Below, piece by piece: positions 1 through 5,297 of a stretch of DNA of 5,546 bases. Position 1 is the stretch's first letter; each line of letters opens with the position of its first letter. Below the pieces are notes generated by a model. That model had not been told where the DNA came from. It did not search any database and saw only the letters and a program-made list of their open reading frames with translations. The translations under genes were made by a program, and so were the position numbers. The stretch is from Pseudomonas sp. (GTDB taxonomy: Bacteria; Pseudomonadota; Gammaproteobacteria; Pseudomonadales; Pseudomonadaceae): NCBI GenBank assembly GCA_026398835.1, contig JAPLSD010000379.1, positions 1-5,546 on the forward strand, in the 5' to 3' direction.

Positions 1-537
1 GGTACCACAGAAGTCGACGTCCATGACGATTGCTGCGGGCAGCCGCTCGACCAACGAGGAGCGAAACGCTGCCACACTGTCCAGCGACTGAGCGCTGAGG
101 CCAAAGAATTCAAGCTGTTTGGCCAGCCGCTCGGCGCGGTCGTGATCTTGCAACATCACGTAGATCGGCTTGCGCAGCGGTGGCAGGAAGGTTTGTTCGA
201 GCTGGTCGCCATGACGCAGGCCGGTGCGGGACAAGCGTTGCATCAAGCGATTGAGGTTGGTGATCAGCCCGCTGCTCAGACGCCCACGGTTGGCATCCAC
301 CGCTTCCAGCGATTGGCCGATGCTGCGCGCCAGCAGACAGTGTTCGGGTTGTTCAAACCGTTCGGCGAACCGCAGCAGACGCAAGTTGGCCTCAGCCAGT
401 TCCGACATGTCGGTGGTTGACCATTCACTGTGTTGAAGGCGTTGCCATATCTCAAGAATCTGACGTGCCTGATGAATTACCCGCTGGGCAAAGTGGTGCT
501 TGAGGCGCTCACGGCTGGGGTCTTCTGGCTCGGTCAT
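1..537 (-). CDS. gcbA: GcbA/AdcA-type response regulator diguanylate cyclase, N-terminal part (truncated by window edge)
   Basis: The minus strand reads openly from ATG at 537-535 to the window edge, giving 179 codons with no stop. Residues 1-115 are predicted mostly helical and carry no histidine phosphotransfer motif. A receiver domain begins near residue 123 (KPIYVMLQDHD): D131 is an acidic-pocket residue, H132 sits where a second acid is usual, and D173 in AIVMDVDF is the likely phospho-acceptor. The rest, expected to include another receiver domain and the GGDEF catalytic domain, lies outside the window, so cyclase activity is inferred from family and gene order (PA4843 equivalent), not seen. 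The family makes c-di-GMP and promotes attachment. The start is preceded by AGGA with only 1 nt spacing, which is poor. An in-frame stop at 585-583 with no start codon in between leaves 537 as the most upstream choice. Confidence 0.8.
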   Translation of the reverse strand, partial: MTEPEDPSRERLKHHFAQRVIHQARQILEIWQRLQHSEWSTTDMSELAEANLRLLRFAERFEQPEHCLLARSIGQSLEAVDANRGRLSSGLITNLNRLMQRLSRTGLRHGDQLEQTFLPPLRKPIYVMLQDHDRAERLAKQLEFFGLSAQSLDSVAAFRSSLVERLPAAIVMDVDFCGT

Positions 538-577
538 ATCCTGACTACTAGTTAGGGTGCATGCTGAGATCGACTGG

Positions 578-596
578 TGGCTCTATGCTAGCACCT
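578..596 (-). promoter_or_regulatory. possible extended -10 promoter of the gcbA-type gene
   Basis: On the minus strand, TG-C-TAGCAT lies at 593-585. This fits an extended -10 element (TG one base before a TATAAT-like hexamer, 4 of 6 matches). It would start transcription near 578, about 40 nt before the gene's ATG. No convincing -35 hexamer is seen at the usual distance, as can be true of extended -10 or RpoS-type promoters. The match includes the palindrome TGCTAGCA (586-593), so it could instead be a protein-binding site. Confidence 0.25.
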
Positions 597-718
597 CTTT
601 TCGATTGCACGAGTGTCGTAGGTCAATAAACTGCACAGCGATGTGATTCATTTTCTGACTGCCTGGTCGCATAGCAGGATAGCTGTGCTTCATTGATAGT
701 GCCCGCTTGATGCGCGAC

Positions 719-725
719 TATTATG
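719..725. promoter_or_regulatory. AT-rich -10-like element between the divergent genes
   Basis: TATTAT at 719-724 reads as a -10 hexamer (5 of 6) on the plus strand, and CATAAT at 725-720 reads as one (5 of 6) on the minus strand. On the plus strand the nearest -35-like hexamer is TTGATA at 693-698, but the 20-nt spacer is too long for a standard sigma-70 promoter. If used on the plus strand, the start point would be close to 731, exactly where the inverted repeat at 730-769 begins. No good -35 is seen on the minus strand. Confidence 0.25.
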
Positions 726-729
726 TGGC

Positions 730-769
730 GCTTCGTTTTGCGGCTGATTTAATCCGCTCAAAACGAAGC
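730..769. repeat. 11-bp perfect inverted repeat (operator or leader hairpin candidate)
   Basis: GCTTCGTTTTG (730-740) is repeated in inverse orientation as CAAAACGAAGC (759-769). A further CGG/CCG pairing (741-743 with 754-756) follows after a 2-nt bulge at 757-758, leaving a 10-nt AT-rich loop. No T-run follows on either strand, so it is not a standard terminator. It lies in the 290-bp region between the divergent cyclase and DUF2333 genes, 58 bp before the DUF2333 start, and so could be a dimeric protein-binding site or a hairpin at the 5' end of the DUF2333 mRNA. Confidence 0.7.
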
Positions 770-827
770 ACGATGGGGTAGGGTTGTGGTCGAACCGATG
801 AACTCAAGTGATTGAAAGGATATCGCC

Positions 828-1895
828 ATGCTGGACTGGAAGAACCGCGCAGGCAGCGCGCCTGAACGTGCCGCTGAACCCAAGTCGGCAGCCCGCAGCT
901 ATTTTGGTGGCTTGCTGTTCAGCCGTGCCTTGGCCACGGTGGTGGGTCTGTACCTGTTGGTGGCCATGGCCGTGGGCTGGTACTGGAGCCGCGAGCCGGC
1001 ACTGTTTCCGGTTCAGCAGAACGCTCAAATGGCTGCCGAGAAGGAAGGCAAGCAGATGGTCGTCGGTTACACCACGGTGGAAACCCTCAAGACCGTTGCC
1101 GGTACGCTGCTGCACAAACCCGGTGGCTACCTCTCCAATGATCGCTTTCCGCCGGGTGTCTGGCTGGACGATATCCCTAGTTGGGAATATGGCGTGCTGG
1201 TACAGGTCCGCGACCTGACCCGAGCCCTGCGCAAAGACTTCGCCCGCTCGCAATCGCAGTCCGCTGAAGACGCTGATCTGGCCAAGGCCGAGCCGCGCTT
1301 CAACTTCGACAACAAAAGCTGGGTGCTGCCTTCCAGTGAGTCCGAGTATCAGGAAGGCATCAACTCCCTGAGTCGCTATCAGGCGCGCCTATCCGATCCG
1401 AGTCAGAAAAACGCGCTGTTCTATGCCCGCGCCGACAACCTGAACAACTGGCTGGGCGATGTGGGCACCCGTTTGGGTTCGCTGTCGCAGCGCCTGTCGG
1501 CCAGCGTTGGCCGGGTCAAGCTCAATACCGCGCTGAAAACCGAAGTCCTGGCGCCGGGTCAGGTGCCGCAGGTAGATGAAGAGGTGGTGGAAACCCCTTG
1601 GCTGCAGATCGACAACGTGTTCTACGAAGCCCGCGGTCAGGCCTGGGCGTTGTCCCACCTGCTGCGTGCCATCGAAGTCGACTTCGCCGACGTATTGGCC
1701 AAGAAAAATGCCACGGTCAGCGTGCGTCAGATCATTCGTGAGCTGGAAGCATCCCAGGAGCCGGTGTGGAGCCCAATGATCCTCAACGGCAGCGGCTTCG
1801 GTGTGCTGGCCAACCACTCGCTGGTCATGGCCAACTACATTTCGCGGGCCAACGCGGCGGTTATCGATTTGCGTCAACTCCTTTCCCAAGGCTGA
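828..1895 (+). CDS. DUF2333 family membrane-anchored protein of unknown function
   Basis: A 355-residue protein that I recognise as the DUF2333 family (PA4842 equivalent). No biochemical function is known to me. The N-terminus (about 1-33) is polar and basic, followed by one hydrophobic helix at about 34-53 (ALATVVGLYLLVAMAVGWYW). By the positive-inside rule the remaining 300 residues should lie in the periplasm. That part looks largely helical, with no catalytic motif or cysteine cluster that I can see. There is no signal peptidase or lipobox motif, so the helix is probably a retained anchor. The start is set by AAGGA at 816-820, 7 nt before ATG. The Nudix gene begins 3 nt after the stop, indicating a shared transcript. 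The upstream neighbour is a divergent c-di-GMP cyclase; a functional link is possible but unproven. Confidence 0.85.
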   Translation: MLDWKNRAGSAPERAAEPKSAARSYFGGLLFSRALATVVGLYLLVAMAVGWYWSREPALFPVQQNAQMAAEKEGKQMVVGYTTVETLKTVAGTLLHKPGGYLSNDRFPPGVWLDDIPSWEYGVLVQVRDLTRALRKDFARSQSQSAEDADLAKAEPRFNFDNKSWVLPSSESEYQEGINSLSRYQARLSDPSQKNALFYARADNLNNWLGDVGTRLGSLSQRLSASVGRVKLNTALKTEVLAPGQVPQVDEEVVETPWLQIDNVFYEARGQAWALSHLLRAIEVDFADVLAKKNATVSVRQIIRELEASQEPVWSPMILNGSGFGVLANHSLVMANYISRANAAVIDLRQLLSQG

Positions 1896-1898
1896 GTC

Positions 1899-2456
1899 AT
1901 GGTCGAGACCTCTAAAGAGGCTGCGCATCGCGCGGCCTCGGATGCCGAACACATCGCCTGGGTCGATGAGCAAGACAACTTGCTCGGCGCCCTGGTCCGG
2001 TCCGATCTGCGCGAGCGCGGGCTGATCGGGCGCGGCACTTACATCATGCTGTTCAATTCTGCCGGCGAGCTGTGCGTGCATCGGCGAACCCTGAGCAAAG
2101 CCATCTATCCAGGTTTCTGGGACGTGGCGGCAGGCGGTATGGTCCTGGCGACTGAGACTTATGCCGAATCGGCGGCCCGTGAACTGGAAGAAGAGCTGGG
2201 GGTGAGCGGTGTGGAGTTGACCGCACATGATCACTTTTTCTTTGAAGATACCGGCAATCGCCTGTGGTGTTCGGCGTTCTCGGCGGTCTGGGACGGGCCA
2301 TTGCGTCTGCAGCCTGAAGAAGTGCTGGAAGCGCACTTCATGCCGATCGACCAGGTAATGCAGGAAATTGCGCAAAAGCCCTATTGCCCGGACTCTTTGG
2401 CCGCCTTGAAACGTTATCTGCGCTCACAGGGCGGACACGTCGCAAAAGATGCATAA
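1899..2456 (+). CDS. Nudix hydrolase, YfcD-like
   Basis: A 185-residue cytoplasmic protein with a complete Nudix box at residues 80-102 matching G-x5-E-x7-REUxEExGU: G80, E86, R94, E95, E98, E99, G101, V102. The glutamates bind the divalent metal used to hydrolyse nucleoside-diphosphate-linked substrates. Around it, RGTYIMLFNSAGELCVHRR (45-63) and the following FWDVAAGG (73-80) resemble E. coli YfcD and the related isopentenyl-diphosphate isomerase fold. The substrate cannot be read from sequence. The start ATG is 3 nt after the DUF2333 stop, with AAGG at 1888-1891 inside the end of that gene, so translation is probably coupled. Length is normal for the family and all key Nudix residues are present. 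It is the PA4841 equivalent by gene order. Confidence 0.93.
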   Translation: MVETSKEAAHRAASDAEHIAWVDEQDNLLGALVRSDLRERGLIGRGTYIMLFNSAGELCVHRRTLSKAIYPGFWDVAAGGMVLATETYAESAARELEEELGVSGVELTAHDHFFFEDTGNRLWCSAFSAVWDGPLRLQPEEVLEAHFMPIDQVMQEIAQKPYCPDSLAALKRYLRSQGGHVAKDA

Positions 2457-2474
2457 ATTGGCGCCGATTGGCTC

Positions 2475-2503
2475 TTAGCAAGTGCGCTTTTTGCCGTTAC
2501 ACT
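2475..2503 (+). promoter_or_regulatory. probable sigma-70 promoter for the yciH gene
   Basis: TTAGCA (2475-2480, 4 of 6 to TTGACA) is followed after exactly 17 nt by TACACT (2498-2503, 4 of 6 to TATAAT). Transcription would begin near 2510, giving a leader of about 124 nt before the GTG start. It begins only 19 nt after the Nudix stop. No terminator is seen between them, so read-through from the upstream pair is also possible. Confidence 0.45.
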
Positions 2504-2519
2504 GCGCGACCTTTTCAAG

Positions 2520-2627
2520 CTGGACCGGTTTTGCCCGGTTCAGTAGCGCTGCCCCTGCCTGAGTGGGGCTTCGCGGTCGATGGCACTTGCCAAAGTGCTT
2601 CGACCAGTCTTTGTCCTCCCAAGAGGA
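2520..2627 (+). promoter_or_regulatory. structured 5' leader of yciH with four consecutive hairpins
   Basis: Four stems can be drawn by eye in the predicted mRNA leader. First, CTGGACCGG (2520-2528) pairs with CCGGTTCAG (2535-2543), 9 bp with one G-U. Second, GCCCC (2551-2555) pairs with GGGGC (2565-2569), extended by GCG/CGC (2546-2548, 2572-2574). Third, GGTCGA (2575-2580) plus GCACTT (2583-2588) pair with AAGTGC (2593-2598) plus TCGACC (2600-2605), 12 bp with loop GCCA. Fourth, TCCTC (2614-2618) pairs with the Shine-Dalgarno GAGGA (2623-2627). No strong U-run follows stem three, so attenuation is less likely than translational control. The pairings are seen; function is inferred. Confidence 0.5.
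2621..2627 (+). promoter_or_regulatory. ribosome binding site deciding the GTG start of yciH
   Basis: AAGAGGA lies 6 nt before GTG at 2634-2636, ideal spacing. The ATG at 2580, which opens the longer reading frame, has only a G-rich stretch upstream and lies inside a leader hairpin. The five bases GAGGA are complementary to TCCTC at 2614-2618 with a 4-nt CCAA loop, so this site may be partly masked in the folded mRNA. Confidence 0.75.
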
Positions 2628-2633
2628 TTGCCG

Positions 2634-3005
2634 GTGGCCAAAAAAGCCGCATCCTTCGCCGCCCTTGGTGGCCTGGTATTTTCCACCGACGCAGGTCGAC
2701 ATTGCCCGGACTGTAGCCAGCCGGTGGATGCCTGCATCTGCAAACAAACCGTTATCCCTGCCGGCGACGGCATTGCTCGCGTGCGTCGCGAAAGCAAGGG
2801 CCGTGGCGGCAAGACGGTGACCACCATCACCGGCGTGCCGTTGGCCGAAGATGCGCTCAGTACGCTAGCCACTACGTTGAAGAAGCGTTGCGGCACCGGT
2901 GGCACGTTGAAAGACGGGGTCATCGAGATCCAGGGCGAGCATGTCGAGCTACTCTTGGCAGAGCTGATCAAACTCGGTTTCAAAGCGAAGAAGTCCGGCG
3001 GTTAG
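2634..3005 (+). CDS. yciH: SUI1/eIF1-like translation factor YciH
   Basis: Starting at GTG 2634 the product is 123 residues, the length I recall for the P. aeruginosa orthologue PA4840, and begins MAKKAASFAALGGLVFSTD. Starting at ATG 2580 would add 18 residues (ending RGLP) that do not look like the family; the good ribosome binding site also supports GTG. Residues 20-36 hold C24-x2-C27-x6-C34-x-C36, a small cysteine cluster that may bind zinc. The SUI1 domain covers about 48-119, with the basic loop RRESKGRGGKTVTTITG followed by the alpha-beta core ending in ELIKLGF. SUI1/eIF1 proteins act at the ribosomal P site to monitor initiation. Bacterial YciH is thought to act on the 30S subunit against aberrant initiation, but its physiological role is less settled. 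It sits behind a structured leader and upstream of speA. Confidence 0.93.
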   Translation: MAKKAASFAALGGLVFSTDAGRHCPDCSQPVDACICKQTVIPAGDGIARVRRESKGRGGKTVTTITGVPLAEDALSTLATTLKKRCGTGGTLKDGVIEIQGEHVELLLAELIKLGFKAKKSGG

Positions 3006-3009
3006 CAGC

Positions 3010-3100
3010 CTCTGTGAAGACCACCCCGACTTGATGCAGTCCTGGTCCGATTCAGGTTTGCCGTCGTCTCCATGGTTTTCACAGAGCCTGTTCAAAACCG
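3010..3100 (+). promoter_or_regulatory. competing inverted repeats in the yciH-speA intergenic region
   Basis: CTCTGTGAAGACCA (3010-3023) pairs with TGGTTTTCACAGAG (3073-3086): 14 bp with one G-U, closing a 49-nt loop that holds a small stem (3041-3045 with 3052-3056). The right arm can instead form a local hairpin: GGTTTT (3074-3079) with AAAACC (3094-3099), enclosing ACAG (3081-3084) with CTGT (3088-3091). The two folds use the same bases and exclude each other. No T-run follows, so neither is a classical terminator. The structure starts 5 nt after the yciH stop and is 130 nt or more before speA. It could end or stabilise the yciH mRNA, or belong to the speA leader. Confidence 0.5.
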
Positions 3101-3104
3101 GTTT
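3095..3104. repeat. 10-bp perfect palindrome AAACCGGTTT
   Basis: AAACCGGTTT is fully self-complementary and overlaps the right arm of the preceding local hairpin. It lies 126 bp before the speA start, within range for an operator, but a 10-bp palindrome is short and can occur by chance. Confidence 0.3.
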
Positions 3105-3154
3105 CTAAACTCCGCGCTGTAAGCGAGGTCTATCCCCCTCGAATGCAGGCTAAT

Positions 3155-3200
3155 CGTCACTTTTACTCTTTAGACTGCGCCAGCCTGATCTCAGGTGACG
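3155..3200 (+). promoter_or_regulatory. nested inverted repeats close to the speA start
   Basis: CGTCAC (3155-3160) is the inverse of GTGACG (3195-3200), and between them is the near-palindrome CCTGA-TC-TCAGG (3184-3195). The element ends 19 nt before the speA Shine-Dalgarno AGGGGA (3219-3224). A -10-like TAGACT (3171-3176) lies within it, but I find no -35 at the right spacing, so the speA promoter remains unassigned. It could be an operator over the promoter or a leader hairpin. Confidence 0.3.
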
Positions 3201-3229
3201 CTCTATGACTTCATTTATAGGGGACTTCG

Positions 3230-5143
3230 ATGTCCGTACGACGCACACGCAAAGACGATGGCAGCCAATGGACAGTTGCGGACAGCCGCAGTGTTTATGG
3301 GATTCGCCATTGGGGGGCCGGGTATTTCGCGATCAATGACGCCGGTCGCGTCGAAGTTCGTCCGAACGGCCCGAACAGCTCGCCTATCGATCTGTACGAG
3401 CAAGTCGAGGAACTGCGTAAAAGCGGCCTGTCGTTGCCGTTGCTGGTGCGCTTCCCGGACATTCTGCAAGACCGCGTACGTCAGCTGACCGGCGCGTTCG
3501 ACGCCAACATCGAGCGTCTGGAATACCAGAGCAAGTACACCGCGCTGTACCCGATCAAGGTTAACCAGCAGGAAGCGGTGATCGAGAGCATCATCGCCAC
3601 CCAGGACGTTTCCATCGGTCTGGAAGCCGGCTCCAAGCCGGAATTGCTGGCGGTACTGGCGCTGGCGCCCAAGGGCGGGACCATCGTCTGCAACGGTTAC
3701 AAGGACCGCGAGTTCATTCGCCTGGCGCTGATGGGCCAGAAGCTCGGTCACAACGTGTTCATCGTGATCGAGAAAGAATCCGAAGTCGGTCTGGTGATCG
3801 AAGAAGCGGCTTCGCTCAAGGTCAAGCCACAGGTCGGTCTGCGGGTGCGTTTGTCATCCCTGGCCTCGAGCAAGTGGGCTGACACCGGTGGTGAGAAATC
3901 CAAGTTTGGTCTGTCCGCGGCGCAACTGTTGTCGGTGGTCGAGCGTTTCCGCGCGGCCGGTCTGGACCAGGGTATTCGTTTGCTGCACTTCCATATGGGC
4001 TCGCAGATCGCCAACCTGGATGACTACCGGCACGGCTTCAAGGAAGCGATCCGTTACTATGGCGAATTGCGCAACCTCGGTCTGCCAGTGGATCACATCG
4101 ACGTCGGCGGTGGCCTGGGTGTCGACTACGACGGTACCCACTCGCGCAATGCCAGCTCGATCAACTACGACATGGATGACTACGCCGGTGTCGTGGTCGG
4201 CATGCTCAAGGAATTCTGCGACGCGCAGAGCCTGCCGCATCCGAACATCTTCTCCGAGAGCGGGCGCTCGCTGACCGCCCACCACGCCATGCTGGTGGTT
4301 CAGGTGACCGACGTCGAGAAGCACAACGACGACGTGCCGCTGATCGACAACAAGGAAGAACTGCCGGAAACCGTGCAATGGCTGGTTGACCTGCTGGGTC
4401 CGACCGACATCGAGATGGTCACCGAGACCTACTGGCGCGCCACGCACTACATGAGCGACATCGCTACCCAGTACGCCGATGGCAAACTGACTCTGGCCGA
4501 CAAAGCCTTGGGCGAACAGTGCTATTTCGCTGTCTGCCGTCGCCTGCACAACTCGTTGAAAGCCCGTCAGCGCTCCCATCGTCAGGTGCTCGACGAACTC
4601 AATGACAAGCTCGCCGACAAGTACATCTGCAACTTCTCGGTGTTCCAGAGCCTGCCGGACACTTGGGCGATCGGCCAGGTGCTGCCGATTCTGCCATTGC
4701 ACCGTCTCGACGAAGAGCCGCTGCGTCGTGCCGTGCTACAAGACCTGACCTGCGACTCCGATGGCAAGATCAAGCAGTACGTCGATGAACAAAGCATTGA
4801 AACCAGTCTGCCGGTGCATGCGCTGAACGACGGTGAAGATTACCTGCTGGGGGTTTTCCTGGTAGGCGCCTATCAGGAAATTCTCGGGGATATGCACAAC
4901 CTGTTCGGTGATACCGACTCGGTGAACCTCTACCAGAACCCGGATGGCAGCGTGTACAGCGCCGGTATCGAAACCCACGACACTATCGAAGACATGCTGC
5001 GTTACGTGCACTTGTCCCCGGAAGAGCTGATGACCCACTACCGGGACAAGGTTGCCTGCGCGAATATCAGCGCCGCCGAGCGTACCCAGTACCTCGATGC
5101 CCTGCGCCTGGGTTTGACTCGTTCGTCTTACCTGTCTTCTTGA
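3230..5143 (+). CDS. speA: biosynthetic arginine decarboxylase SpeA
   Basis: A 637-residue PLP enzyme that converts L-arginine to agmatine and CO2, the first step of the arginine route to putrescine and spermidine; Mg2+ is the usual second cofactor. The alanine-racemase-like barrel covers about residues 75-345. K110 in YPIKVNQQ is the PLP Schiff-base lysine. HFHMGSQ (253-259), the glycine-rich [12 protein letters not shown] (291-302) and SESGRS (342-347) contact PLP phosphate and ring. A helical insertion (about 365-460) typical of this family follows, then the C-terminal beta domain with C508 in CDSDGK, the active-site cysteine given by the partner subunit, and [16 protein letters not shown] (546-561). 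The length matches Pseudomonas SpeA, and all key residues are intact. The ATG is preceded by AGGGGA at 3219-3224 with 5 nt spacing. A 224-bp structured leader suggests its own promoter or regulation separate from yciH. Confidence 0.98.
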   Translation: MSVRRTRKDDGSQWTVADSRSVYGIRHWGAGYFAINDAGRVEVRPNGPNSSPIDLYEQVEELRKSGLSLPLLVRFPDILQDRVRQLTGAFDANIERLEYQSKYTALYPIKVNQQEAVIESIIATQDVSIGLEAGSKPELLAVLALAPKGGTIVCNGYKDREFIRLALMGQKLGHNVFIVIEKESEVGLVIEEAASLKVKPQVGLRVRLSSLASSKWADTGGEKSKFGLSAAQLLSVVERFRAAGLDQGIRLLHFHMGSQIANLDDYRHGFKEAIRYYGELRNLGLPVDHIDVGGGLGVDYDGTHSRNASSINYDMDDYAGVVVGMLKEFCDAQSLPHPNIFSESGRSLTAHHAMLVVQVTDVEKHNDDVPLIDNKEELPETVQWLVDLLGPTDIEMVTETYWRATHYMSDIATQYADGKLTLADKALGEQCYFAVCRRLHNSLKARQRSHRQVLDELNDKLADKYICNFSVFQSLPDTWAIGQVLPILPLHRLDEEPLRRAVLQDLTCDSDGKIKQYVDEQSIETSLPVHALNDGEDYLLGVFLVGAYQEILGDMHNLFGDTDSVNLYQNPDGSVYSAGIETHDTIEDMLRYVHLSPEELMTHYRDKVACANISAAERTQYLDALRLGLTRSSYLSS

Positions 5144-5161
5144 GGTCATAAACAGTTGCTT

Positions 5162-5211
5162 CAGGCTGTCTGAAAATGCACTGCAACCCGTGTGTTTTTT
5201 CAGATGGCCTG
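5162..5211 (+). terminator. long hairpin after speA, possible atypical terminator
   Basis: CAGGCTGTCTGAAAA (5162-5176) pairs with TTTTCAGATGGCCTG (5197-5211): 15 continuous base pairs in RNA including two adjacent G-U pairs. An inner stem, TGCAC (5177-5181) with GTGTG (5190-5194), sits at the tip. The stem begins 18 nt after the speA stop. The six-T run (5195-5200) is mostly within the right arm rather than after it, which is not the standard terminator layout; only a weak T-rich stretch (5220-5229) follows. The G-U pairs would be A-C mismatches on the other strand, so the plus-strand transcript is favoured. It may end the speA mRNA or protect its 3' end. Confidence 0.45.
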
Positions 5212-5297
5212 GTGCGATGTTTCCTTTTCAGCAAGAGCGCCTCAATAGCTTGCGCAGTAGCTGGCACGACGATCAGTCCTGATTTCGAGATCTTCTA

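Noticed and set aside
1..6. GGTACC (KpnI-type site) at the very first base, suggesting a cloning junction
   Set aside because: The receiver-domain reading frame runs through it without break; a 6-bp site at an edge is no evidence of a construct.
142..436. Short plus-strand open frames over the cyclase fragment
   Set aside because: The minus-strand frame is open across the whole region and encodes recognisable receiver-domain sequence, so these are shadows.
633..688. 7-bp inverted repeat GCACAGC/GCTGTGC spaced by 42 nt
   Set aside because: Short arms and wide spacing are expected by chance in a region of this size.
1389..2375. 328-codon open frame on the minus strand, antisense to the DUF2333 and Nudix genes
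   Set aside because: It runs across two well-supported plus-strand genes, its product is rich in Q, H, R and G as expected from the complement of GC-rich coding DNA, and it has no recognisable domain.
2520..2605. Stem-loops and GGTTCAG in the yciH leader considered as a tRNA
   Set aside because: No acceptor stem, anticodon arm or cloverleaf can be drawn; the stems are simple serial hairpins.
3195..3488. Plus-strand 97-codon frame starting GTG/ATG just before speA
   Set aside because: It overlaps the conserved N-terminus of SpeA in another frame, and its product is unremarkable; the SD at 3219-3224 serves the ATG at 3230.
3854..4702. 282-codon open frame on the minus strand inside speA
   Set aside because: It is antisense to highly conserved SpeA motifs; composition (V, H, Q-rich) is that of a reverse shadow, with no family features.
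5165..5174. GCTGTCTGAA resembles the Neisseria DNA uptake sequence (GCCGTCTGAA), which also forms terminator hairpins
   Set aside because: One mismatch in 10, a single copy, and all genes point to Pseudomonas; treated as coincidence.
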